Shown here: piece by piece, positions 48,152 through 57,718 of the stretch | How the letters are laid out: the number at the start of each line of letters is the position of its first letter | How positions within the stretch are numbered: the first letter of the stretch is position 1 | Assembly (NCBI GenBank): GCA_037127255.1 | Contig: JBANSL010000008.1 | Coordinates: forward strand, 34,733,373-34,797,372 | Length of the DNA: 64,000 nucleotides | Reading direction: 5' to 3' | DNA from: Persicaria tinctoria | Lineage: Eukaryota; Streptophyta; Magnoliopsida; Caryophyllales; Polygonaceae | Program-made: the position numbers and the translations under genes | The notes under the pieces: generated by a model | The model's input: the letters and a program-made list of their open reading frames with translations, nothing else | Databases searched by the model: none | Told to the model about the DNA's origin: nothing

Positions 48152-48738
48152 GGTTACAGTTTAATTTTGGTTACAAGCTACACAGATGCACTCAAACTCA
48201 GATATCCACATATAGGTTACAGTGTAATTTTGGTTACAAGCTACACAGATGCACTCAAACTCAGATATCCACATATAGGTTACAGTGTAATTTTGGTTAC
48301 AAGCTACACAGATGCACTCAAACTCAGATATCCACCTATAAGTTACAGTGTAATTTTGGTTACAGATACACAGATGCACTCAAACTCAGATATCCACATA
48401 CAGGTTACAGTGTCATTTTGGTTACAGCTACACAGATGCACTCAAACTCAGATATCCACTTACAGGTTACAGTGTAATTTTGGTTACAGCTAAACAGATG
48501 CACTCAAACTCAGATATCCACATACAGGTTAAAGTGTAATTTTGGTTATAGCTACACAGATGCACTCAAACTCAGATACCCACATATAGGTTACAGTTTA
48601 ATTTTAGTTACAGCTACACAGATGCACTCAAACTCAGATACCCACATATAGGTTACAATGTAATTTTGGTTACAGCTACACAGATGCACTCAAACTCAGA
48701 TATCCACATATAAGTTACAGTGTAATTTTGGTTACAGC
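48152..48738 (+). repeat. 61-63-bp tandem repeat upstream of transposase
   Basis: Nine to ten copies of a unit with GGTTACAGTGTAATTTTGGT, TACAGCTACACAGATGCACT and CAAACTCAGATATCCACATA. Copies early in the array carry ACAAGCTAC (63 bp), later ones ACAGCTAC (61 bp). It lies just upstream of the transposase ATG, near the right end of MULE 2. Two GTTACA words per unit extend the GTTACAG theme of the element. Frames crossing it are repeat artefacts. Confidence 0.95.
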
Positions 48739-49260
48739 AGTATCATCAAAACACAAGCATCTTAAATCAGCAACTACATCAACAATACAATCTAGATTAT
48801 AGTTCTATAATCACAACACCAGTCACTTATATCAAAATCGACATCTGATGTCAAAATCGCAATCTGATATTTATGTAATCAATTGTTCTCCAAATTGTTA
48901 TCCAAATCCGCAACTCAAACAATAATTGTGATTCAAAATACAATACTATATTCAAAGCAAATAGTGCTGTTTTTCGAATTTTGGCTTCCCTGTTGAAACT
49001 CGAATTTTGGCTTACAGTGCTATTTCCGACCAGATCTCTCTTCATATCTGAATGAAGAGCTCGAAATCGTCGAAAATTGGGGCTAAAATCAACTGCGTTG
49101 CTGGAGAAATTGAAGCCAGATCGAAATCGCCCTTCTTCGTCGCTCGTGATGTGATGTGTTTCTCTCTTTCCGTGAAATTGAATAAACAAACGGGATTAGT
49201 AAGGCAAGGGTATAATTGAAAAATGTGGACACTTTCCTATGACTTAAAATTGGTCCACAA

Positions 49261-50240
49261 ATGTCCACTTAGCAAAAAAACCTCTGATGTTAAAGGTTCG
49301 CCATTAATTAGATTGTTTTTATACCTTCAATATCATGAATTATTGACTGGATATATGACTCTTTAAGTTAAAAATATATACCGAATTTTTAATATTATTT
49401 TTGTAAAAATTTATACTTTTGACCATGGATGAAATTATAAAAAGTAGTAATTTATTTGGTTGTAGACGGGTGAAGTGTGGCGGGCTCTGGTGCGATTCAC
49501 TTACGTATCGTTCTCTGGTGTAATCTGATCCGAATTTTTTGACACGTCAATTAATGATGATCTAATATATTTAAGCCACATCAATTAATGATTTCACATC
49601 TTTAGCCACATCATTTAACTTATCGTTATTTAACACTCACAATTGATTTAAATAACAAAATCTTATCATATTTTAATTAGTTACATTTCGATAATTTTTT
49701 TGACTTATTTAAATAAATCTAATGAATTTTGATAAATTAAACATCTTATAAATATATCATGATAAACAAAACATCTTATAACTATATCATAGAAAAGCAC
49801 TAATTTTTTTAAAACTTCCGCACTAACTATTGATAAACACTTCTAAATATATATCTATCATAAAAAAGCACTAATTTTTTTTTAAACTTCCGCACTAACT
49901 ATTAAAAAATTGGAATTGGGTAAAGTAGAATTTTTGTATAGGTTTTAATATGGACCCTTCAAAAAAAGGATTTTTTTTTTATTGATTTCCAAAAATCACT
50001 TAATTAAAGTTATAAATATATCATGATAAATTTATAAATAAATATACCCTAATTATTTTGACTAATTTAAATAAATCTAATGATTTTTGATAAACTAAAC
50101 ATCTTATAAATATATCATGATAAACTAAACATCTTATAAATATATCCTAGAAAAACACAAATTTTTTAAAAACTTCCGCACTAACTATTGATAAACATCT
50201 TCAAATGTATATCTATCATAGAAAAGCATTAATTTTTTAC
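49261..50240. mobile_element. Helitron-like AT-rich fragment with duplications
   Basis: 49470-49600 repeats the H3 start (GGGCTCTGGTGCGATTCACT, TTTTTTGACACGTCAATTAA). 49690-49900 is duplicated at 50040-50231 (CATCTTATAAATATATCATG, AACTTCCGCACTAACTATTG). There is no gene and no clear CTAG end. The left 9-bp target copy of the next Pack-MULE (ATTTTTTAC, 50232-50240) closes this stretch. Confidence 0.45.
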
Positions 50241-50339
50241 GAGGAATTTTGCAAAATAGCCACGAAAATGGGCTTATTTTGCAAAATAGCCACGTTTTGG
50301 GATATTTTTGTAAAATGGCCGCAATATAAACCCTTTTCC

Positions 50340-51480
50340 CTTTGTTTCACGAGTCTTTCTCTCTCCTCCGTCCTCTCCCTCTCCGCACGCTCTATCTCGC
50401 ACTGCTCAGTTCTGTTCGACCGCCATTGAAGACGAAGGTTTCTCTCTCCCCGACGCTCTCTCTCCTACGCGATGCTCTCTCCTCCTACGCTCTCTCTACT
50501 GCTCGCCGATACCACCGATCTCTCTGATCCATCAAAACCACCGATTTTGATGCTCCTCCAATCGAATCAAGTAAGTATAGCATTCCAGTAATTATACCGA
50601 GAAGCAGCTCGAAAACTCTCTCGTCGAAGACTCCTCTATAGGTTTTTCCTCACCAAGCCTCTCTCACGACTGCAATCTTCGTTTTCTTCCATCGGAGTTG
50701 CTGTTAGGGTAAATTATTTTCGTCTTAGGGCTTTGAATTTGTGGTTTTTGCTTGACCTTATTATCAGTTGTAGCTCAAATTCTTTTCTCCGCTCATGTTG
50801 ATAGCATTCCAGTAATGATTGAGTTCGAAACTACATTGAAATCACTTCGGCGCAAATTTTCTTCGATTTGTTGACGTTTCTGAGTAGATTCTGAAGTATA
50901 CAATTGAATTTGGTAATCAGTGCAATGGAATCATAGAAAATTTGTGCCAAAGGCGCAAATTTTCTTCGATTTTTGAAGTGTCGGAGTCGATTTTGAAGTC
51001 TCAAGGTGTTTGTGTGTATGTTTCTTTGTCAAATTGCACCGTGAAGGCTTTGAAATTGAGCATACATGTGACTGATTTTGCTTCCGACTAATCGATCTTT
51101 GCTTCCGACTGTTTTCCTTATCAATCGATCGAAGATCGATTGATAAGGAACTTGATTTTGTTTGTGATGGATTGCAATTGCTGAATGAAATCTGAAATCG
51201 ATTTTGTTTGTAATGCAATTGTGCAGATTAACTCACTTTCATAGTTTATTTTGCCTTCAATTTGATTAGAGAATATTGGGGAATTCAGGGCTGGCAAACC
51301 AGGATGCAAGTATAAACGTCGAGGCGAATCCCTCCCCTGTCTGCTGCAATCAACACTGAGCTAACTAGTATTAACTGTTGATAACAACTCTAGTAAAGAT
51401 GGCATATTGATCCTATAATTTTCATATTTATGTTAAATTTCTAATCAGCAATTGTCATTATGTATCTTTTGAGTAGTGAG
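50340..51480 (+). pseudogene. Captured leader region of unknown gene
   Basis: CT-rich leader-like DNA (50340-50560, CTCTCTC runs) ends in ATCAA followed by a GTAAGTA donor (about 50571), then intron-like AT-rich DNA. A palindrome at about 51117-51148 pairs TCCTTATCAATCGATCGA with its complement. No protein is recognised. It is typical of a host 5' region picked up beside a MULE end. Confidence 0.35.
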
Positions 51481-51999
51481 TTTTTTTTGGGATAAATTGC
51501 ATGATTGGTTACAATTGAACTCAAACACAGCAATTTTCAATGATCAAATGTTTTCGATTAGCTCTTGCTTCAAGGAGAACATAACATTTTTCCAGCAGTT
51601 GCTTTCGGATGGGGTTTTCAGCATAGCCAAAGACTTAAAGGCTCTGAAGAAGCTCCTCGTGTCCAATTCGACAAGTCAAAAACTGATTTTGGTGTTGATT
51701 TGGTGTTGGCTTCGTGCACTTGATGGATGAGGAGTAAATGTTGTCTTTGTGTGTCCATGTATTGTAGTACATCATAGTAGTTAGCATGTTTAAACATTCT
51801 GATCTCCTAGCAAACACCAGAAAGACTTTGTTGTTTGATCTATTAGAAGGATAAATGGACAGCTATGTTGCTGTCCAGAAACTTTTATGAGACATTGAAC
51901 ACTTGCTGAATTTTGCTTTCATGTTTTGATGCTTTAAATTTCAGCTCCATATGAGTGTTTTATGGTTTTATCATGTTTCTGAGATGAAGTTTGTTGCAG

Positions 52000-52163
52000 G
52001 TGTAACTTCTTGGTTTGGAGGGCACCAGTGCAAGTCGTTGCACGAGGTCGGGAGGGTATTCAATGTTAGCAAGGAGTGGATAAGGAGGGTGGAGAAGACG
52101 GCCATGAACAAGCTGAAAAATGAAGAGAACAGGAGGAATCTAAGGCATTACATTGACCTCTAG
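52000..52163 (+). pseudogene. Captured exon: sigma-70 region 4-like
   Basis: A typical acceptor (TTTGTTGCAG, to 51999) opens an exon ending in TAG at 52161-52163. It encodes SLHEVGRVFNVSKEWIRR, then VEKTAMNKLKN and the tail RHYIDL. This is the helix-turn-helix of sigma-70 region 4.2, where family members typically read EIG-VF-VSRERVRQIE-KAL-KL. In plants such proteins are nuclear-encoded plastid RNA polymerase sigma factors that recognise the -35 promoter element. The recognition helix here has WIRR instead of RVRQ. Only this last exon is recognisable, so it is a gene fragment carried by the Pack-MULE, not a functional sigma factor. Confidence 0.6.
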
Positions 52164-52489
52164 TGTACAAAAAAAAACGCAAACCAAAATATCGGCTTGA
52201 GCACATACATACCAAATTTGTATTCTATCTATAACTTATCTTAGTTTTATATATATACATATATATACACTGAATAAGCCAAGGTAATTCGCGATAGATA
52301 TAGGTATACTAGCACTCAATAAGCCAAATTTGTATTCTATCATATAACTTTTCTTATTTAGAACCACTTACTCCATTGGCCAAAAATTATTTATCGAAAA
52401 TTTCGCGAGGCACCCTTATGGTATAAAATAAGATCATGTTGAACATAATTTCACAAGTTTCTAATGTTGTGAAAATTTCGCGAGACGTG

Positions 52490-53765
52490 CAACTCTTACA
52501 ACAGAGTCGTGCAACTCTTAAAACAGAGACGTGCAACTCTTACAATAGAGTCGTGCAACTCTTAAAACACAGTCGTGCAACTCTTAAAACACAGTCGTGC
52601 AACTCTTAAAACACAGTCGTGCAACTCTTACACCAGAGTCAGCACTAATTGTAACTAATATCAGTGTCAGCACTAATTGTAATTAATATCAGTGTCAGCA
52701 CTAATTGTAACTAATATCAGTTTCAACACTAATTTTCACCACTAGTTGTGTAAAAATAAAGTATTGATGAGCAAAAATAGGAGCATGTTGTGCAATAATT
52801 TATTGAGAAACAATGAAATTATATTGAGAGAAAATAAGATCATGTTGAGAACAAATTCACAAGTCTCGATTGTACGTTATGCAAAAATAACTTATAGTTG
52901 AGCAAAAATAAGATGATGTTGTGCAATAATTTATTGAGAAAGAATGAAATTATATTGGGAGAAAATAAGATCATGTTGAGAACAAATTCACAAGTCTCGA
53001 TTGTTGTGCAAAAATAACCTATAGTTGAGCAAAAATAAGATGATGTTGTGCAATAATTTATTGAGAAAGTATGAAATTATATTGAGAGAAAATAAAATCA
53101 TGTTGAGCACAATTTCACAAGTCTCGATTGTTGTGCAAAAATAACCTATTGTTGAGCAAAAAGAAGATGATGTTGAGCAAAATTTCACCAATCCCCCATG
53201 TTGTGCAATTTTACTCTATTGATGAGCAAAAATAAGACCGTGTTGTGCAATAATCTATTAAAAAGTATAAATTTATATTTACAAAAAATAAGATTATGTG
53301 GAGATACAATTTCACAAGTCTTGATTGTTGTGCAAAAATAAAGAATTGTTGAGCAAAAATAAGAGCATTTTGTGCAAATATAACCGTAAATTGTGCAAAT
53401 ATGAATCAAATCTATTTTGTTTTTTACATTTTGTCGTGCAAATATAAGAGTCGTGCAACTCTTACAAAAGAGTCGTGCAACTCTTAAAACAGAGACGTGC
53501 AACTCTTACAACAGAACCGTGCAACTCTTACAACAGAACTGTGCAACTCTTACAACAGAGTCGTGCAACTCTTAAAACACAATCATGCAACTCTTACACC
53601 AGAGTCGTACAAATTTTCACCACTAATTGTAACTAATATTAGTGTCATCGCTAATTGTAATTAATATCAGTGTCGGCACTAATTGTAACTAATATCAGTG
53701 TCAGCACTAATTGTAATTAATATCAGTGTCAGCACTAATTGTAACTAATATCAGTGTCAGGACAA
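52490..53765 (+). repeat. Compound minisatellites (22, 28 and ~125 bp)
   Basis: Three unit types in the order 22-mer, 28-mer, ~125-mer, then 22-mer, 28-mer again. The 22-mer is AGTCGTGCAACTCTTAAAAC plus AC (52490-52635, 53450-53600). The 28-mer contains GTCAGCACTAATTGTAACTA (52635-52740, 53615-53765). The ~125-mer contains TTGTGCAAAAATAACCTAT, GAGCAAAAATAAGATGATG and AAATTCACAAGTCTCGATTG (52745-53420, about five copies). The repeated order implies a higher-order duplication. GTGCAA is shared with the arrays near other tRNA-like sequences. Minus frames here are artefacts. Confidence 0.85.
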
Positions 53766-53893
53766 AATAGTGCTGGAGTTACTACCACCTAAATATCGGT
53801 TTACCAAAGCTCTCACCATCCCTTCATGATCAGTTTCTACTTGTTCTCAACTGGAAAGGAAAGCAAAAAAAATAAAAAGAGACAAGCATAAAT

Positions 53894-53964
53894 AGCCTAT
53901 GCGGGATTTGAACCCGCATCATTGTGCATATGCACATTGCTCTGCCATTTTGAGCTAATAGGCT
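53894..53964 (-). pseudogene. tRNA-like cloverleaf in Pack-MULE
   Basis: On the minus strand: acceptor AGCCTAT pairs with ATAGGCT over 7 bp, D arm GCTC-AAAATGGCA-GAGC, T arm GCGGGTTCAAATCCCGC perfect, anticodon arm TGTG-CATATG-CACA with a six-base loop. It is 71 bases, as at 10267-10337 and 14451-14521. Minisatellites lie on both sides. Confidence 0.65.
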
Positions 53965-53965
53965 T

Positions 53966-54140
53966 TAGTTGCACAACTGTATTTTAGAGGTGCACAACTT
54001 TAGTTTAGAGATGCACAACTGTATTTTATAGTTGCACAACTGTATTTTATAATTGCACAACCGTATTTTAGAGTTGCACAACTTCAGTTTTAGAGTTGCA
54101 CAACTGTATTTTAGAGTTGATAATGGTTAGAGTTGCACAA
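53966..54140 (+). repeat. ~21-bp minisatellite TTGCACAAC-type
   Basis: Seven or eight copies of TTGCACAACTGTATTTTAGAG (21 bp) and close variants directly abut the tRNA-like sequence. A three-copy remnant with the same word lies at 55953-56010. Confidence 0.85.
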
Positions 54141-54394
54141 CCGTGAGAAACGTTATGGACATGAGAGCTATCTATGGAGGGTAAGCAAACTTATTTCCTT
54201 ACCACTATATATACACAGTAGCTTGAAAATGTTGTGTCCGCTGAGCAAATTAAGCCTGAAAACATACATTCTGGCAAGTTTTTGCAAATTGTTCATCTTA
54301 ACCATGAAAATGGTCCACTTGTTTCACCAAATGATGAACCAAAACAATTACACAACTGACTTGGCAACATAGCAAGTGGAGGGCTTGATCAACT

Positions 54395-54686
54395 TTAGAG
54401 GTCGTCATCGTCGGCTCCACCTGGCGGAGGTTGTTAAGGGCTGAGTTCATGCAGCACCAGTGGCCCAGCTGGCCTCGGAGAAGCGGAACTCACTGCCAAA
54501 TCCACGACACTGCTGCAGCGTCTAAGCGAAGGGTTGGTACTTGCGGATGTCTGCATCGCTGACACTCATGCGAGCATACTTCATCGATTCCTCGAAATGG
54601 GCAGCCGTGATTTCAGAGACTTTATCCTCCCCATCCTCTTCCATGGCGTCGGGGTTCTCCCTTCTCTTCCTCTCCTTCTCAATGTC
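54395..54686 (-). pseudogene. Captured last exon of CDC48-type AAA-ATPase
   Basis: On the minus strand an acceptor (TTTATCTATAG) precedes codons for [20 protein letters not shown], then [40 protein letters not shown] and, in a shifted frame, PPGGADDDDL then stop. This is the well-known C-terminal tail of plant CDC48/p97, a hexameric segregase that extracts ubiquitinated proteins. Defects: TAG at 54522-54524 (one C-to-T step from Gln) and a frameshift before the terminal acidic tail. No ATPase domain is present in the window. It is a fragment in the Pack-MULE, opposite in direction to the sigma-like exon. Confidence 0.85.
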
Positions 54687-55511
54687 CTATAGATAAATCC
54701 AATAACTCAATATGAATATGAAATACACAATATGATAACCGGATATCAAGATTCATTGGCCTTTTGCTCTCCCTTACGGTGCTCTTCAGAACTCATGTAA
54801 TTATAAAGAGATGAGATTCATTCAATCAATGAAGCTCAAATGCACCTCACTATTGTTAATGAGAAACTCCACTTACTATTACGATTGAAAAAAACAGCAG
54901 TGTCTAGAATCAGTTCAGATTCTCCCAAATCCTCAATAGATGCTTGAAAGTAGGCATCAAGTGTTATAAGAACAGCATAAATGAACTTCGGCCACACACA
55001 GAACTAGTTATAAATCAAATAGCATACTAATTGAGCTGAGGAGCACTCTTGTGCTTCTTCCGTCCATCCCTCTTAATCGAGGACAACAAAGAACGAATCA
55101 AAGAAATTTAAGGATGCAGCAAGCATAAACTCTAAATACCACAAAGGCAGTTGAATCATGTTTCCACAGCATAACAAAAAACAGAAATCGGGGAAAAAAA
55201 TAGAGGCTGGTTCTTATTTAAGTTATATATTGCATTGAAGCAACCCCCTGCTCCTTTAGACTACAAATTCCGAAACTCCATTGAAAATTTGCAGGATAAC
55301 TGAAAAAAGCAGGGTTTCTTCAGCAAAGCAAAGGTTGTGATAACACACCAAAACTTATGTGGGTCTCCCCTTATCTGAATGAGACAGTAATTAAGGTATG
55401 CGATGACTAGACAGCGAAAAGCGGCAAAGGACCAAAAGTAACACGAGCCAAAAAACAGATTGAACCAAGGCTGACCTGCGACTATGCACAAGAAATTCAC
55501 TTTGCTTGGCA

Positions 55512-55609
55512 GTGCTATAAAGTAAAGATTTTTGAGAAATAGTCAGTGTCACAGCATCAATATAGTAATCACGAAAAGCACCATGAGGGCCGGTTGGAAT
55601 GCCTAAGGC
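55512..55609 (-). pseudogene. Captured exon, GPAA1-like
   Basis: After a polypyrimidine tract and TATCAG the minus strand encodes ALGIPTGPHGAFRDYYIDAV then TLTISQKSLLY. The GPHG-F--Y--DA-TL pattern resembles GPAA1/Gaa1, the GPI-transamidase subunit in the endoplasmic reticulum. Only this exon is seen. Recognition is by motif memory, so moderate confidence. It lies about 0.8 kb from the CDC48-like exon in the same direction, but the two genes are unrelated, implying separate captures or a chimeric capture. Confidence 0.45.
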
Positions 55610-56184
55610 CTGATAGGAAGAAAAAAAAAGATAAATTAACGGATATATAAAGATGAACCTTCAAATGACTGCTTATGCAAAAGAAACCAGAAAATAAATC
55701 AACAATGGAATAGGAATCAAAGACATCATCCTTCGTCCTCCTGATTGGTATTGTGTAAGCACAACTGTACTTTCCTCATATCAAATCAAGCAGCAGCCAG
55801 CAGCATGTTACACAGAGGACAACAAAGAAAACAATGGAGAAAGTAAGTGTGAATGTATGGAAAATTAACAAATCAATCAATCGGTTTTTCTAATTGTATT
55901 TAAAAATCTGCATATATATTTATAGAGGAAATTCATATTAGCTTCAATTCCATGTTGCACAACTACATTTATATATTTCTAGAGTTGCACAACTCTATTC
56001 TAGAGTTGCACCTGTCTACAAACTACAAATAACCTAAAGCACTATTTTGTGACTATTTTTTTTTGGCCTTCATGTATCAATTTTGGAGTAAAAAAATATA
56101 CACAGTAAAATGCAGACTGATGACGAAGTGAAAGCTTAACATACTGAACCTCATTAAATATAAAATCAACTGAATTTTGCTTGT

Positions 56185-56420
56185 TAATTAGGCAGAAATG
56201 GTCATACATGTAGCAGAAGATGCGGTCAAAGTTAGGATATCGCTTGTGTTGGTACCGCTGATGGCTGAGCCTAAGATAGTGCTGAGTTGTTCCCTCTTGG
56301 CCCCCATCAGCTCAGCCATCTGAGCACACTGGGGAGGCCACCATGGTGGCTGCGGATGCAAGCGCTGCTTCCCTCTCCTTGTCAGATTCCTCATTGTGGT
56401 CACCCTCAGCTGCAACTGTT
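56185..56420 (-). pseudogene. Unrecognised exon-like segment
   Basis: GC-richer than its surroundings. The minus strand in one frame reads EESDKEREAALASAATMVAS and in another has an open frame ending at 56188. I recognise neither. It may be another captured host exon of the Pack-MULE. The rest of 54700-57200 is intron-like AT-rich DNA without a supportable gene. Confidence 0.25.
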
Positions 56421-57213
56421 GTCAGTGCTTCTACTAGGCCTGCTATCATAGCAAACTTATCATAGAAAATTTATCATAGAAAGGGAAATTGCAAACTTAT
56501 CAATCGATCAAAATTCGGAAGCAAAGATCGAGTTCCTTGTATTGAGATTTGTTAGTGGTGTCGTGAATGTGACGTCAATATACACATTTGGCTGCATTAA
56601 AAGCCACAAAGTAACTCTCAAATCTCAATGAACAAGCTCCTTCAGCTAATGTATGACCGAAAAAGCATAGATTGCATGAATAACTAGCTATTACCAGCCT
56701 CGAGTGCCTTGCCCCTGCAGAGTGATGGATAAAAAACACCAATCGCCGAACGCAAGGGTATCACTCCAAAAGAAAAGACTGCATTTCCAGCTACTAAAAT
56801 GTAGACAGTTTGAAAACTCAACCATGAGTACAGCACTTTTAAATAGCACAACTCCTTATTTATGTCAGATGACAACAAAGATTTGCTTATGCAATGCGAA
56901 GGCTGAAAATTAAAACAACAGCATAGATTCATCTAAAAAAATTACAAACACATATGCTGCATATCTCAACAGATCAAGATTTAAAATAAAAGAGTATTTC
57001 TGGGGGGTAAGCCATCCAGGAATGTGGTTGTTACTCGTCCTCATCTGCAGTGAAAAATATAAATAGTAATCAGCAACTGATAGTTAGGAGATCACAATCA
57101 AGCAACAACAATCCTGTATCAATGCACAATTTGTCCATACTCAAAAACAAGTATTTCACTATAAGCTTATTTGGAATACAACACCCTAGTACAAGGAAAG
57201 TGCCAATCACCTG

Positions 57214-57619
57214 TGTTGAAAGTGTAGCTTAGACACATATGATTCAAGCTTAGTTTTATGTTTGTTTGAATTTCTGTTAATTCAGTTAAGTGTCAAAGAC
57301 AGTGTTACTCGATGTCGATGAAGTTTGTGTGCTGTAGTCGACATCGAGGAGAGTCAGTTAGAGTCAGTTTTCAGCAGTTGATTTTAGCTAAGTTAGTGGA
57401 TGTAGTGGAGCTTAGCCTAGCAGTTATGGAGTCAGTTTGTGTGTGTGAATGTAGTCAAGATTGTAGCAGTTTTCTTTCATTCAATCAGAGAAGTAATTGG
57501 CCTCAGTTTTTCTCTCTCATTCAACACAAAAATTTTGTCGACTTGGTAGATCACAGATTCAAGTATCTGTGTTTGCCTTGTGTTGCTGTGATTGTGGTTG
57601 TATGTGCTCCATTCCAACA
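57214..57619 (+). repeat. 5' LTR of copia element, ~406 bp
   Basis: It starts TGTTGAAAGTGTAGCTTAG and ends CCATTCCAACA, immediately followed by a primer-binding site TTGGTATCAGAGTTGAG (57621-57637) of the initiator tRNA-Met type. The plus frame 57312-57791 that runs through it is not a gene. No matching 3' LTR exists in the window. Confidence 0.75.
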
Positions 57620-57718
57620 ATTGGTATCAGAGTTGAGATTAAAAGATCTCACCGGGTTTAACTTCTGGGAATTGAGTGGTGTGAGAGATAAACACAGGGA
57701 AACACTTGTGAGAATTTT

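Larger units (their letters stand above)
31315..49260. mobile_element. Large two-gene MULE (MULE 2), nested insertion
   Basis: Weak TIRs: left 31330-31395 (TTGGTCCCTTAATGTTAAGA, TTTTCATAATACC) against the complement of 49190-49260 (TGGACCAATTTTAAGTCATA, TTTTTCAATTATACCC). Inside are a plus-strand DUF1985/Ulp1-like gene (39244-43517) and a minus-strand transposase (45687-48092) in convergent array, as in MuDR and ULP-carrying MULEs. GGTTACAGTTTATGG-type repeats at 31920-32010 match 38660-39270, so 32040-38640 appears to be a later insertion inside one intron or leader. Ends and TSD are not exact. Confidence 0.6.

Noticed and set aside
48136..48493. Repeat proteins on both strands
   Set aside because: Created by the 61-63-bp tandem repeat; they share the repeat period and have no ATG context or domain.
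52490..53765. CRISPR-like array
   Set aside because: Units are contiguous tandem repeats without unique spacers, in a eukaryotic genome.
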